Positions 26,813 through 36,485 of a stretch of 60,686 bases of DNA are shown here, one piece after another. Source of the DNA: Bacteroidota bacterium (GTDB lineage Bacteria > Bacteroidota > Bacteroidia > UKL13-3); contig CANJUD010000015.1 of the NCBI GenBank assembly GCA_947477885.1, positions 1 through 60,686 of the forward strand, read 5' to 3'. Position numbers and translations under genes: made by a program. The notes below the pieces were generated by a model. The model did not search any database, was not told where the DNA came from, and was given only the letters and a program-made list of their open reading frames with translations. Within the stretch, counting starts at the first letter, position 1, and every line of letters begins with the position of its first letter.

Positions 26813-27037
26813 TCAGCGATTAGTTATATGATTTTTTTGAATTTCTCTTAATTCGGCGATTTTTGTTTTCTTTGTTTCACTGATTGCAACAAAAGAACTG
26901 GAAGAACTTTTAAATAAATTCATTACATCTTCTTGTTCCCAGTTAAGCAACATGTCATTTGCCATTTGATGTATAATCAAATGTTTCAAGTTTGATTTAT
27001 CAAACTGTAAAGAATAAGTTTTTGGTATTTTATTCAT
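26813..27037 (-). CDS. Small protein of unknown function
   Basis: 74 residues (MNKIPKTYSLQFDKSNLKH...), no recognised domain. 11 bp downstream of the HIT gene, so part of the same transcript. Ends at TGA immediately before the ATG of the next ORF. Confidence 0.55.
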   Translation of the reverse strand: MNKIPKTYSLQFDKSNLKHLIIHQMANDMLLNWEQEDVMNLFKSSSSSFVAISETKKTKIAELREIQKNHITNR

Positions 27038-27048
27038 AAGTAAATCAA

Positions 27049-27438
27049 CTAATAATTTTTCCTTTCAGGTATAACACCTCTAACTCCACCCCTTGGTTCT
27101 TGCACATCCCCATTATATCTAGGAATTAAATGTATATGAACATGTGAAACCGTTTGCCCCGCAGCTTCACTAACATTTATTCCTATATTGAAACCATCCG
27201 GATTGAATTTTTTTAATACTATTTTTTTAACACTATTTACCATAAGCCAGCAAGCAGATTGCTCTTTGAAAGTTAATTCAAAATAGTCAGAGCAATGTCT
27301 TTTCGGTATTACAAGAACATGTCCTTTGTTTACTGGAAATTTATCAAATATCGAATAAGCGGCTTCAGATTCTAGGATTAATTCTCTATCTGAATCTGGA
27401 TTACAAAAAGGGCAATTATGTATATTTAGCTGTATCAT
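27049..27438 (-). CDS. HIT-family nucleotide hydrolase/transferase
   Basis: 129 residues with the HIT triad HVHIHLIP (His99, 101, 103), upstream HVLVIPKRH and GFNIGINVSEAAGQT. Cys9 and Cys12 (CPFC) with a downstream His form a likely zinc site. HIT proteins cleave or transfer nucleotide phosphoesters and phosphoramidates. Its ATG overlaps the HNH gene's stop (ATGA), so the two are translationally coupled, an unusual partner for a housekeeping HIT protein. Confidence 0.9.
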   Translation of the reverse strand: MIQLNIHNCPFCNPDSDRELILESEAAYSIFDKFPVNKGHVLVIPKRHCSDYFELTFKEQSACWLMVNSVKKIVLKKFNPDGFNIGINVSEAAGQTVSHVHIHLIPRYNGDVQEPRGGVRGVIPERKNY

Positions 27439-28469
27439 TTTAAAAACTCAAACCCATTATTGGATGCAATAGTAATTAGTGGTTGTATACGATCTTTAAA
27501 ACTCTGTCTGGAAAAGCTTTTATCTATGTCGGGGAAAATTGACAAATAATCTTCTAGTAGTTTGCTATTAGGTGTTTTATATTTTATAATTTCAACTGCG
27601 TTGTTTTGTAAATTAAAAAAAGAGTCAAAATATTTATTAAGCTGAGGGAGTTTATCGCTTTTAGAGCTATTAAATGTTTTGTTAGCAGGAATCAAATTCC
27701 AAATTAAATCGTGAGAAACAAAAGAATATGGAATAAAATGTTCGACAGCATAATTTCCAATTGTAAGTTTCTCTCCTGTATATATACATTTTATCGAACC
27801 AAGTTCTTTAATAACGATATCCCAAAAATGTGTTCTTTGTTTTGTCAAGTTATTTCTCACTGCGGGTTTAATCAATTTGTTTGGGATATCTGGTACATTA
27901 GGATTTTTCGCTTGTAAGAACAAAGCAAGATTCCAATAGCAAAAATCTTTTAACAATCTTGCATTTGTTGTGAGATAATTTTTCCATTCAGGATTGATTT
28001 GAATTTCATTTTCAAACAAAGCATATAAACAGTTATTACTGAAAACTTGTGATGCTTTATATATTTCTGCTCTATCCATTTTCTGAAACCACGGACTTAA
28101 AAACCAGTGGGGAACATTTTTATTAAAATGCCAAAGGCTATTTTCTGTTTTCTTATTTTTTGATGAAATAAGTTTTTCAAAAACGATATTAAGTTTTTCA
28201 TCAATTGTGATATTCTCTTCTTTTATAATATCTTGAATCGCCATCTGAATTAAATCTTGTTTCCCAAATGAAACATGGAAATAATTTACTGTAAACCACG
28301 CATTAGAAATCATTCTTGCAAACAAATCCTTTTTAGGGATTTCCATATTCCCGCTTTCAACAGATTGTATAATTGATAAGAGCCAGTAATACTTGTAAGT
28401 GGCAACCGTATTGTTGAAACATGCTGCTAAAATATTAGTCGGCAATCTGTTTGAATTAGGGAGTTGCAT
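27435..28469 (-). CDS. HNH endonuclease
   Basis: 344 residues from the ATG at 28469; an in-frame TTG at 28493 would add MKKKLKTN. The C-terminal third holds an HNH/betabetaalpha-metal site: CIYTGEKL, then VEHFIPYS (catalytic His about 244), WNLIPANKTFNSSKSDK (Asn about 258 and 267, Lys about 273). The N-terminal 220 residues are helical with an FNNTVATYKYYWLLSIIQ segment that I do not recognise as a named domain; it may be a DNA-recognition or effector-control part. First gene of the small minus-strand operon with HIT and the small ORFs; defence function is a hypothesis. Confidence 0.8.
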   Translation of the reverse strand: MQLPNSNRLPTNILAACFNNTVATYKYYWLLSIIQSVESGNMEIPKKDLFARMISNAWFTVNYFHVSFGKQDLIQMAIQDIIKEENITIDEKLNIVFEKLISSKNKKTENSLWHFNKNVPHWFLSPWFQKMDRAEIYKASQVFSNNCLYALFENEIQINPEWKNYLTTNARLLKDFCYWNLALFLQAKNPNVPDIPNKLIKPAVRNNLTKQRTHFWDIVIKELGSIKCIYTGEKLTIGNYAVEHFIPYSFVSHDLIWNLIPANKTFNSSKSDKLPQLNKYFDSFFNLQNNAVEIIKYKTPNSKLLEDYLSIFPDIDKSFSRQSFKDRIQPLITIASNNGFEFLK

Positions 28470-28552
28470 ATTAGTTTTTAACTTTTTCTTCAATTTTATT
28501 GCGTCAATTTCATGTTACGACACAGTTTAGTACAGATCCTATATGTTGCCCA

Positions 28553-28560
28553 CAAACATA
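28553..28560 (-). promoter_or_regulatory. Possible -7 box of the HNH-HIT operon
   Basis: Minus strand TATGTTTG, about 85 bp before the ATG at 28469. No good -33 word at 17-22 bp. Confidence 0.3.
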
Positions 28561-28662
28561 GTATTATAATTCATTTACAACGCTACATTACCGTCACAAA
28601 CAATCCCAAAACTATTAACAATTAAATTAACAAATCAATAAACTCGCACATTCCACCCCCCA

Positions 28663-28694
28663 TTTGCCCTTTAAATTTCCAACCCTTACCTTTG
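28663..28694 (+). promoter_or_regulatory. hppA promoter
   Basis: TTTG (28663-28666), 20-bp spacer, TACCTTTG (28687-28694): a close match to the Bacteroidota -33/-7 consensus, with an AT-rich leader of about 80 nt to the ATG at 28782. Confidence 0.7.
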
Positions 28695-28781
28695 CCCCCC
28701 AAATATTTTTTATTTTATAATTATAATTTTACATTTTAAATAAGAATATCAACGAATTAACACAAAACGAATTAAATAAAC

Positions 28782-31193
28782 ATGGAACAAAATCTAATTT
28801 ACATAGTCCCAGCATTGGGGATTATTGGCTTAATTGTAATGGCCATTAAAAGTGCTTGGGTAAGCAAGCAAGACGCGGGCGATAAAAACATGCAAGAGCT
28901 TGCAGGCTATATAGCCGATGGAGCAATGGCATTTTTAAAAGCAGAATGGAAAGTACTCAGTATTTTCGTTGTATTTGCTGCTGCATTACTTGCCTACTCG
29001 GGAACCATTCACGAAATTAATGGGAAGGCCATTCACTCAAGTTGGATTATTTCTATAGCCTTTATTATCGGTGCCGTATTCTCGGCAACTGCGGGTTATA
29101 TAGGGATGCGTGTAGCTACCAAAGCTAACGTGCGTACCACACAGGCAGCCCGTACCAGTTTGAAACAAGCTTTGAAAGTTTCATTTACAGGTGGAACAGT
29201 AATGGGCTTGGGCGTTGCTGGCTTGGCTATTCTAGGCTTGGGCGGTTTGTTCATTGCTTTCTTAGGAATATTTAATGATGGCGTTAATGCTGAATATGTT
29301 AAAACAGCTATTGAAGTTCTTACAGGATTCTCATTAGGTGCTGAAAGTATCGCACTGTTTGCCCGTGTGGGTGGCGGTATTTATACCAAAGCTGCCGACG
29401 TAGGTGCTGACCTTGTAGGTAAAGTAGAAGCTGGAATTCCAGAAGATGATGTACGTAACCCTGCTACTATTGCCGATAACGTAGGTGATAACGTAGGTGA
29501 CGTTGCTGGTATGGGTGCCGACTTATTCGGTAGCTATGTAGCAACTATATTAGCCACCATGGTATTGGGACAAGAGATTACCTTAACCGATAAATTCGGA
29601 GGAATGTCTCCCATACTTTTACCAATGGTTATTTGTGGATTAGGAATTCTTTTCTCTATTGTAGGAACTTGGTTTGTGACTATTAAGGATGATAAATCAA
29701 ATGTACAAAGTGCGTTAAATTTAGGTAACTGGTCATCAATGATAATTACCGTAGTAGCATCATACTTTGTAGTAAACTGGATGTTGCCTGATGGTGATAT
29801 TATATTACGTGACCACGTGTTTACCAAAGCGGGCGTATTCTATGCTATTTTAGTAGGTACCGCAGTGGGTGCGATAATGAGTATTGTTACCGAGTATTAT
29901 ACTGCCATGGGTAAAGGCCCAGTTAACTCTATTATTCAACAATCATCTACAGGGCATGCTACCAACATTATTGGTGGTTTGGCAGTAGGTATGAAATCAA
30001 CCGTTATTCCTATTTTAACTTTGGCTGCCGGTATTATGGCTTCATATTATTTTGCTGGATTATATGGTGTGGCTATCGCTGCAGCAGGTATGATGGCAAC
30101 AACTGCTATGCAATTAGCTATTGATGCTTTCGGACCTATCGCAGATAATGCTGGTGGTATTGCTGAAATGAGTCAACTGCCTCCTGAAGTTCGTGAACGT
30201 ACTGATAATTTGGATGCCGTTGGAAATACAACTGCAGCTACCGGAAAAGGATTTGCTATTGCATCTGCCGCTCTTACTTCATTGGCATTATTTGCAGCTT
30301 TTGTGGGTATTGCAGGTATCGATGCTATTGATATATATAAAGCTCCTGTTTTGGCTGGCTTATTTGTAGGAGGTATGATACCTTTTATATTCTCTGCATT
30401 ATGTATTCAAGCAGTTGGAAAAGCTGCCATGGATATGGTACAAGAAGTACGTCGCCAGTTCCGCGAAATTCCTGGAATTATGGAATACAAAGCAAAACCT
30501 GAATATGAAAAATGTGTAGCTATTTCTACCAAAGCATCTATCCGCGAAATGATGCTGCCAGGTGCTATTGCGTTAATTACGCCAGTACTTGTTGGTTTTA
30601 TATTTGGCCCTGAAGTATTGGGTGGTTTATTGGCTGGTGTAACTGTAAGTGGTGTGTTGATGGGAATATTCCAAAGCAACGCAGGTGGTGCTTGGGACAA
30701 TGCAAAAAAATCTTTTGAAAAAGGTGTAATGATCAATGGCGAGATGTTCTACAAAAAATCTGAACCACATAAAGCTTCTGTAACTGGCGACACTGTAGGT
30801 GATCCTTTCAAAGACACCTCTGGTCCATCTATGAATATCTTAATCAAATTAATGTCGATTGTATCATTGGTAATCGCTCCGTATATCGCTGTTAATGGCG
30901 GCGGTTCTGAAAAAGATATGATGGGCAACTGCCATAACCAAACAGAATGCTGCGAAGGACATGGCAAAAACATGGACAAAAAAGATTGCTGCAAGAATGA
31001 TTCAACTTGCGAAGACAAAGATGAATGTTGCGAAGAAGGCAAAGGCCATCAATGTGAAGGCGGTGCTTGTGCTTGCCCCGAAGGAACTGCTTGCCCTACC
31101 AAAGATTGCAAAGAAGCTTGCTGCAAAGGCAAAGAGCAATGCGAAATGAAAGACGGCAAAAAAGCTTGCTGCAAAGACAAAGAAAGAAAATAA
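28782..31193 (+). CDS. hppA: Membrane-bound ion-pumping pyrophosphatase with Cys-rich tail
   Basis: 803 residues. The first about 710 are a standard M-PPase: 15-16 membrane helices, the pyrophosphate-binding [13 protein letters not shown] segment, [23 protein letters not shown] split around residues 225-250, and [19 protein letters not shown], in which Ala (not Lys) after TT indicates the K+-dependent, Na+-pumping class. It hydrolyses PPi to pump cations across the inner membrane. The last about 90 residues are an unusual hydrophilic extension with 18 cysteines, several as CC pairs, plus many Lys/Glu/Asp and some His. Such a tail is not part of the usual family; it looks like a metal-binding sequence. 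Confidence 0.95.
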   Translation: MEQNLIYIVPALGIIGLIVMAIKSAWVSKQDAGDKNMQELAGYIADGAMAFLKAEWKVLSIFVVFAAALLAYSGTIHEINGKAIHSSWIISIAFIIGAVFSATAGYIGMRVATKANVRTTQAARTSLKQALKVSFTGGTVMGLGVAGLAILGLGGLFIAFLGIFNDGVNAEYVKTAIEVLTGFSLGAESIALFARVGGGIYTKAADVGADLVGKVEAGIPEDDVRNPATIADNVGDNVGDVAGMGADLFGSYVATILATMVLGQEITLTDKFGGMSPILLPMVICGLGILFSIVGTWFVTIKDDKSNVQSALNLGNWSSMIITVVASYFVVNWMLPDGDIILRDHVFTKAGVFYAILVGTAVGAIMSIVTEYYTAMGKGPVNSIIQQSSTGHATNIIGGLAVGMKSTVIPILTLAAGIMASYYFAGLYGVAIAAAGMMATTAMQLAIDAFGPIADNAGGIAEMSQLPPEVRERTDNLDAVGNTTAATGKGFAIASAALTSLALFAAFVGIAGIDAIDIYKAPVLAGLFVGGMIPFIFSALCIQAVGKAAMDMVQEVRRQFREIPGIMEYKAKPEYEKCVAISTKASIREMMLPGAIALITPVLVGFIFGPEVLGGLLAGVTVSGVLMGIFQSNAGGAWDNAKKSFEKGVMINGEMFYKKSEPHKASVTGDTVGDPFKDTSGPSMNILIKLMSIVSLVIAPYIAVNGGGSEKDMMGNCHNQTECCEGHGKNMDKKDCCKNDSTCEDKDECCEEGKGHQCEGGACACPEGTACPTKDCKEACCKGKEQCEMKDGKKACCKDKERK

Positions 31194-31230
31194 ATTATTG
31201 AAGAGACAGTTATAAAAATAAATAATTAAT

Positions 31231-31286
31231 AATTACGAATGCCGAATTACGATTTCTATCTCAACGTAATTCGTAATTCGTAATTC
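31231..31286. repeat. Imperfect long hairpin between hppA and the DUF5606 gene
   Basis: aattacgaat (31231-31240) pairs with attcgtaatt (31276-31285), and gaattacg (31244-31251) with cgtaattc (31265-31272). It may lower read-through from hppA. Confidence 0.6.
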
Positions 31287-31294
31287 TGATAAAT

Positions 31295-31747
31295 ATGAGT
31301 GAAGAAAAAATAAAATTAGAAGACGTAGTTTCAATTTCTGGTGTACAAGGCTTGCACCACATAGTAGGCCGCAGCAAAAGTGGAATTATCGTGGAGACCT
31401 TAGATGAGAGACGCAAGCGTATGCCCGTGGCTTTAAGCAATAAGGTTTCTATATTAAGTGAGATTGCCATGTTTGCATTGAGTGAAGATGTGCGATTGGG
31501 CGATATCATGCTTCGTATTAAAAACCAAGAGCTTGAACCACCAGCAGCAAAAGCTAACATAAGAGACTTGCACCACTTCATGGAAATGGCCTTGCCTGAT
31601 TTTGATAAAACTCGCGTTTATGATTCACATATTCAAAAACTTGCAAATTGGTTCCGCGTTTTAGAGCCTTTATTAGATTTTGAAAACTTGGCAAAGGTTT
31701 CTGACGAAGCTGCTGAGGCTGAGAAAGAAGAAGAAGCGGCGGAATAG
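31295..31747 (+). CDS. DUF5606 protein (Bacteroidota-specific)
   Basis: 150 residues beginning with the typical LEDVVSISGVQGLHHIVGRSK segment, a central helical part (LHHFMEMALPDFDKTRVYDSH) and an acidic Ala/Glu tail. Conserved in Bacteroidota but of unknown function; no catalytic motif seen. Confidence 0.8.
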   Translation: MSEEKIKLEDVVSISGVQGLHHIVGRSKSGIIVETLDERRKRMPVALSNKVSILSEIAMFALSEDVRLGDIMLRIKNQELEPPAAKANIRDLHHFMEMALPDFDKTRVYDSHIQKLANWFRVLEPLLDFENLAKVSDEAAEAEKEEEAAE

Positions 31748-31937
31748 TAAACAGTGATCAGTAAACAGTAGTCAGTGGCTGACGCCTGATTTTAATTATA
31801 ACGTCATTGCAATTTGTCATGCTGTCCCGAATGGTCGGGATTATCGAAGCATAGACAAATTAGGAGCATACTTCCAAACGCCGTATTCGATGAACTCAGA
31901 CTGACAGTTTCATTAAATTATATAATACTTCACCCCA
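31748..31937. repeat. Intergenic repeat-derived region
   Basis: Holds cagtgatcagtaaacagt words, gctgacgcctgatt (also at 50290 and 51029) and gtcatgctgtcccgaatggtcgggat-x-cgaagcat (31817-31852). No gene. Confidence 0.6.
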
Positions 31938-32327
31938 ATGAAAAATATATATAAAGTCGGCGACACAACATCCCTCCAAATCACCGTAACAGACAAAGAT
32001 ACCGCCACTTTCGACACAGGCGAAGTACACCCCGTATACGCCACCTTCGCACTGGGCCGCGATGCTGAGTGGACCACAAGACAGTTTGTATTAAACATGA
32101 AAGAATCCGACGAAGAAGGTATCGGAACTTTTCTAAATATTATACATCATTCCCCCGCACTAATAAATTCTGTAGTTGATATAACTGCAATAGTGACTGC
32201 AATAAATGGTCATGAAATTATATGTAGTTTTGAAGCAAAATGTAATGATAGAATTATTGCAACTGGCGAGACGGGGCAAAAGATTTTGAAGAAGGATAGG
32301 TTGGAGAAGTTGTTTGAGGGGTTATGA
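31938..32327 (+). CDS. FlK-like hotdog-fold thioesterase
   Basis: 129 residues: HPVYATFALGRDAEW, GIGTFLNIIHHSPAL, then an acyl-binding strand pair and IATGETGQKILKK. This resembles the fluoroacetyl-CoA thioesterase-like family of short hotdog proteins; the Thr, Glu and His positions of the active site appear present (AT-FAL, AE, IIHH) but I have not aligned them. Likely a small acyl-CoA thioesterase of unknown substrate. Confidence 0.65.
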   Translation: MKNIYKVGDTTSLQITVTDKDTATFDTGEVHPVYATFALGRDAEWTTRQFVLNMKESDEEGIGTFLNIIHHSPALINSVVDITAIVTAINGHEIICSFEAKCNDRIIATGETGQKILKKDRLEKLFEGL

Positions 32328-32413
32328 TAATATTTACATAAGCCTGCCATCACAAAATCACCAACAAAAATCTCCTCCTCACCCCAAATTACTGGCCACT
32401 GATTACTGTTTAC

Positions 32414-32432
32414 TCCCGAATCTTATTCGGGA
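32414..32432. repeat. Short palindrome tcccgaatcttattcggga
   Basis: First exact copy of a family also at 39797, 46722, 46788, 46817 and (inverted) 50963. Here it is between two cactgattactgtttac-like words. Confidence 0.8.
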
Positions 32433-32459
32433 CTGTCCACTGATTACTATTTTCTCCCT

Positions 32460-32467
32460 TACTTTTG
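32460..32467 (+). promoter_or_regulatory. -7 box TACTTTTG for yidC
   Basis: Matches TAnnTTTG and is 21 bp before the ATG at 32489; no clear -33 word. Confidence 0.45.
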
Positions 32468-32488
32468 CACCCTTATTTTTAAAACAAA

Positions 32489-34333
32489 ATGGACAGAAAT
32501 TCCTATATAGGTTTACTATTGATTGTAGCTCTCGTTATCGGCTACATATACATGAACGCCCCCAGTGAGGAGCAGTTGAAGAAGGAGCAGATGGCGAAAG
32601 ACTCCACTGCCCATGTGCAAGACAGTGTGAGAAAGTTCGCTGACAAATTGCAGAACGATGCAGCCAAAACACAATTGCCTGATAGCATAAAAGCTAAAAA
32701 AGATACAGTTGCTAAAGTTTTTAAAACTGGCGATAGTCAATTGGTGGTTATCGAAAATGAGGAATTGAAAGTGTGGGTGAACACCTTGGGTGGCAAGGTG
32801 GCCAAAGTGGAGCTAAAAAAATATACCAAAGCTAACCGCAAAGAACCAGTTACCTTAATGGCAAGCAAAGAAAATGTTTTTGGCTATGTATTTACTTCCC
32901 GAGATAATTCATTAATCAATACCGAAGCACTATACTTTGAGCCTGCCAAAACTAGCATGAACGTTAAGTCGGGGCAGACGGATAGTATTACATTCAGAGC
33001 CAAGGTGAACGACAATAGTTATATAGAACAGAAATATGTATTAAGTGGAAGTGGTTTCAAATTGGGCTATAGCTTAAGGATGAAAGGCATGGATACTATT
33101 ATAGCTCAAAACAGCAATTATCTATCGCTGAATATGCAAACTGAAATGGAAAGACAGGAAGCCCATAGTGAGGCTGAACGTAATACCACCACGGTTTATT
33201 ACCATTATGATGGTGAAGAACTAGACTTCATAAACGAACGTAAAGACGAAAAGAAAACCTTGACCCCTCGCTTGAAGTGGGTGAGTTTTAAACAGCAATT
33301 TTTCAATATTACACTTGACGCAAAAAAATCATTTTTAGAAAATGCCACAGTAGATGTAGCAACTTTTAAAGATACTTCTAGGGTAAAAGTATTGTCAGCC
33401 AATTTGATGCTACCATACAATCACAGTGCTGATGAGACATTTGATATGGAGTTTTATTTTGGCCCCAATCATTATAATACTTTGGAGAAAAGTGGTATCG
33501 TTGACCATCAGCGTATCATTCCCTTGGGATGGGGAATATTTGGCTGGGTGAACCGCGGAGCTGTGATTCCAGTATTTGATTTCTTGAGCGGATTCAATTT
33601 AAACTACGGCCTTATTATATTATTACTAACGCTGCTTATCAAAATGATTTTGTTCCCCTTGGTTTATAAATCATATATGAGCACCGCCAAAATGCGGATA
33701 TTGAAACCTGAGATTGATGCGATCAAACAAAAGTATCCAAACGATTTTCAAAAGAGCCAACAGGAGACGATGGGCTTTTATAGAAAAGCAGGCGTAAGTC
33801 CACTCGGTGGCTGCCTTCCAATATTATTACAAATGCCAATACTGATTGCGATGTTCCAATTTTTCCCATCAGCATTCGAGCTGCGGCAGCAATCATTCCT
33901 ATGGTCGGGCGATTTATCTGCTTACGATTCTATCTGGGATTTTGGATATGTGCCTGTAGTAAGTTACTTATATGGTGACCACGTGAGTTTGTTTACTATA
34001 TTAATGACTATATCATCATTATTATTTACGATGATGAATAACCAACTTACCGCAGCAAGCGGACAAATGAAATATATGGGTTATATCATGCCTATCATAT
34101 TCTTAGGATTCTTCAACAAATATGCATCGGGATTAACATGGTATTATTTCTTGAGTAACTGCGTTACAATGCTGCAACAAATAAGCATTCGTAAATTGGT
34201 AAATGAAGATGCACTGCATGCACAAATACAAGCTAACAAAAAGAAACCGGTATCGAAATCGAAATTTGCTGCAAGGATAGAAGAGATGGCGAAGAAGAGA
34301 GGACTAGATCCGAATACTGGGAAACGGAAATAA
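32489..34333 (+). CDS. yidC: Membrane protein insertase YidC
   Basis: 614 residues: N-terminal helix (YIGLLLIVALVIGYIYM), a charged linker, a periplasmic beta-domain (about 85-350), then the 60KD insertase core with five helices (GLIILLLTLLIKMILFPL..., GGCLPILLQMPILIAMFQFF, GFFNKYASGLTWYYFLSN) and a basic tail for ribosome contact. Inserts and folds inner-membrane proteins with or without Sec. In many bacteria yidC lies near the origin, which fits the DnaA-box cluster 7.5 kb away. Confidence 0.95.
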   Translation: MDRNSYIGLLLIVALVIGYIYMNAPSEEQLKKEQMAKDSTAHVQDSVRKFADKLQNDAAKTQLPDSIKAKKDTVAKVFKTGDSQLVVIENEELKVWVNTLGGKVAKVELKKYTKANRKEPVTLMASKENVFGYVFTSRDNSLINTEALYFEPAKTSMNVKSGQTDSITFRAKVNDNSYIEQKYVLSGSGFKLGYSLRMKGMDTIIAQNSNYLSLNMQTEMERQEAHSEAERNTTTVYYHYDGEELDFINERKDEKKTLTPRLKWVSFKQQFFNITLDAKKSFLENATVDVATFKDTSRVKVLSANLMLPYNHSADETFDMEFYFGPNHYNTLEKSGIVDHQRIIPLGWGIFGWVNRGAVIPVFDFLSGFNLNYGLIILLLTLLIKMILFPLVYKSYMSTAKMRILKPEIDAIKQKYPNDFQKSQQETMGFYRKAGVSPLGGCLPILLQMPILIAMFQFFPSAFELRQQSFLWSGDLSAYDSIWDFGYVPVVSYLYGDHVSLFTILMTISSLLFTMMNNQLTAASGQMKYMGYIMPIIFLGFFNKYASGLTWYYFLSNCVTMLQQISIRKLVNEDALHAQIQANKKKPVSKSKFAARIEEMAKKRGLDPNTGKRK

Positions 34334-34371
34334 ATTATCAGGTGGAAACACTTTACACCACCATTTATGCA

Positions 34372-34389
34372 GTTGGTGAAAACACCAAC
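34372..34389 (+). repeat. Palindromic element (GGTTGGTG family), intergenic
   Basis: gttggtg / caccaac arms with aaaa loop, in the 147-bp gap between yidC and prfB. A second small hairpin (ggtg...cacc, 34341-34361) precedes it. The flank ccacaggcagtaac resembles the other copies. Confidence 0.7.
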
Positions 34390-34480
34390 CACAGGCAGTA
34401 ACACAAAAGCGAAAAAGAACCAATACTCAGGTCTCACTTAGGGGAGATATAAAGGGGATAACTGTAAAACATAACAAGAT

Positions 34481-35552
34481 ATGACAACCGATCAAATTAA
34501 AGATTTAAGAGGCCGTGTAGAGGCTTTGAGGAGATATCTTTGACGTGGATGATAAGTTAAAACAAATCCAAGACGAAGAAGAAATTTCCCACGGCCCAAC
34601 ATTTTGGGATAACCCAAAAGAGGCAGAAAAACTACTAAAAGGTATCAAACTCAAAAAAGTTTGGACCGATGCGTTCCTCAATTTGCAAAGCCAAATGGAC
34701 GACCTCGATGTGGTTGTTGAACTTGGTGGTAGCGAAGAAGAAGTGGAATCACAAGCAAGCATTTTAATTAAAACACTAGATGCATTGGAATATAAAAGAA
34801 TGCTAAGTGGTGAGGAAGATGCATTTAGTTGTATCCTCACAATCAATAGTGGAGCAGGTGGAACTGAGAGTCAGGACTGGGCTGAAATGTTGAGCAGAAT
34901 GTATGTGATGTGGGCCCAAAAAAATGGTTATCATGTTTCTGAAATCGATAGACAAGATGGTGATGGCGCCGGAATAAAATCATGCACTTTAGAAATCGAA
35001 GGACAATTCGCCTACGGCTATATGAAAGGTGAGAATGGCGTGCACCGCATGGTTCGCATCAGTCCCTTCGATTCCAATGCACGCAGGCACACCTCTTTCG
35101 CTTCTGTATATTGTTATCCAGAAGTAGATGATGCTATTGAAATAGAAATAAAAGATGCCGATATAGAAATTCAAACATCACGCAGTGGCGGTGCCGGCGG
35201 ACAGAATGTAAACAAGGTTGAAACCAAAGTACAACTCACACATAAACCAACTGGTATTGTAATAGTTTGTCAGCAGGACCGGTCGCAATTGGGCAATAAA
35301 GATAAGGCAATGAAAATGCTTAAATCGCAATTATATGAATTGGAACTGCGCAAACGCAATGAAGCAAAAGCCACGGTGGAAGCTGGAAAGAAAAAAATTG
35401 AATGGGGTTCGCAAATTCGCAACTATGTTTTTCATCCTTATAAATTAATAAAAGATTTGCGCACTGGTGTTGAAACCTCCAATGTGCAAGTAGTAATGGA
35501 TGGCGAGCTGGAGGAATTTATCAAAGCTTATTTAATGGAATTTGGAGGCTGA
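34481..35552 (+). CDS. prfB: Peptide chain release factor 2 (programmed +1 frameshift)
   Basis: Recognises UGA and UAA stops. The gene starts at ATG 34481, reads 20 codons to CTT TGA (TGA at 34541-34543) and continues in the +1 frame from GAC at 34542. The shift site has an internal SD (agg-ag at 34529-34533) before tat-ctt-tga-c, as in other prfB genes. Release motifs: SPF (RISPFDS) and GGQ in [19 protein letters not shown]. Overlaps the next gene's ATG (TGATG). Confidence 0.95.
34529..34545 (+). promoter_or_regulatory. RF2 programmed frameshift site
   Basis: Internal Shine-Dalgarno aggaga, then tatctt-tga-c. When RF2 is low, slow UGA reading allows slippage at CUU to the +1 frame, so RF2 controls its own synthesis. 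A strong SD is notable in a genome that otherwise shows few. Confidence 0.9.
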
Positions 35553-36307
35553 TGAAATGCCAAATAGAACATATAGGAACTGTTGATTTATCGAAACCCA
35601 TCGATATATCAATTGCTATTAATGGCACACCAAACCAAGTGAATGCATTTCATCTTCCTTTTGCACAAATAACACCTTTTAAAGAAGGGGATTTTATAGG
35701 TTCTGTAGAAAAAGGTGGACCTGTAAATTGTTATAATGTTTCTTTCAACCCACATGGCAATGGCACACATACCGAGTGCGTGGGGCATATAAGCAAAGCA
35801 CACCACAGCGTAAACGAAGAAGTAAAAGAATATAGTGGAAAAGCTATATTAATTACGGTTGAATTAGTTGAAATAAATAATGGCGATAGATTACTCACTT
35901 TAGATGCTATCAAACAAAAATTATCATTATATAATATAACAAATCCCTGGGCAATTGTTATACGGTCGCTACCAAATAATATCAGCAAAAAAACGGAATT
36001 ATATAGTGGCAACAATCCCGCTTACTTCGAACCGGAAGCTACGGAGTGGCTACGCCTGCAAGGATTTAAACATCTACTTACAGATTTACCGTCGGTGGAT
36101 AGAGAAGAAGACCAAGGCAAATTATTGGCACATCATGCTTGGTGGAATTACCCAAATACTAATGGCGATGGGCGTTCGATTACCGAACTTATATATGTTG
36201 ATGACAGTATAATAGATGGGGATTATTTTTTGCAGTTACATATTGCTGCGATGGAGAGTGATGCGAGCCCATGCAGACCCTTACTTTATAAAATAGTTGA
36301 AGACTAG
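35552..36307 (+). CDS. Cyclase-family / kynurenine formamidase-like metal hydrolase
   Basis: 251 residues with the family metal motif HGNGTHTECVGH (His68, His73, Glu75 or neighbours, His79; consensus HxGTHxDxPxH). Ends with a TELIYVDDSI...DGDYFLQLHI segment as in the family. Translationally coupled to prfB by a one-base overlap. Substrate unknown; kynurenine pathway genes are not nearby. Confidence 0.8.
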   Translation: MKCQIEHIGTVDLSKPIDISIAINGTPNQVNAFHLPFAQITPFKEGDFIGSVEKGGPVNCYNVSFNPHGNGTHTECVGHISKAHHSVNEEVKEYSGKAILITVELVEINNGDRLLTLDAIKQKLSLYNITNPWAIVIRSLPNNISKKTELYSGNNPAYFEPEATEWLRLQGFKHLLTDLPSVDREEDQGKLLAHHAWWNYPNTNGDGRSITELIYVDDSIIDGDYFLQLHIAAMESDASPCRPLLYKIVED

Positions 36308-36485
36308 TTTATATAATTAGATAATATTATTCTAATATAGGCTATTTTTAAATAAAAAATCTTTAACCCTAAATTTTGCAATACAACGTTCTTGTTGTTC
36401 ATTCGCATGTAAAATTGAATTTACAGTTCAATGAATTCAGTTCAAATATATAATACTCTACTTATAAAAATCATTTTATCATTCA

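Noticed and set aside
26493-26831. 112-codon plus-strand frame
   Set aside because: Antisense to the small minus-strand ORFs. The minus frame continues an operon with tight spacing; the plus frame is Ser/Leu-rich and has no promoter or partner. Not fully excluded.
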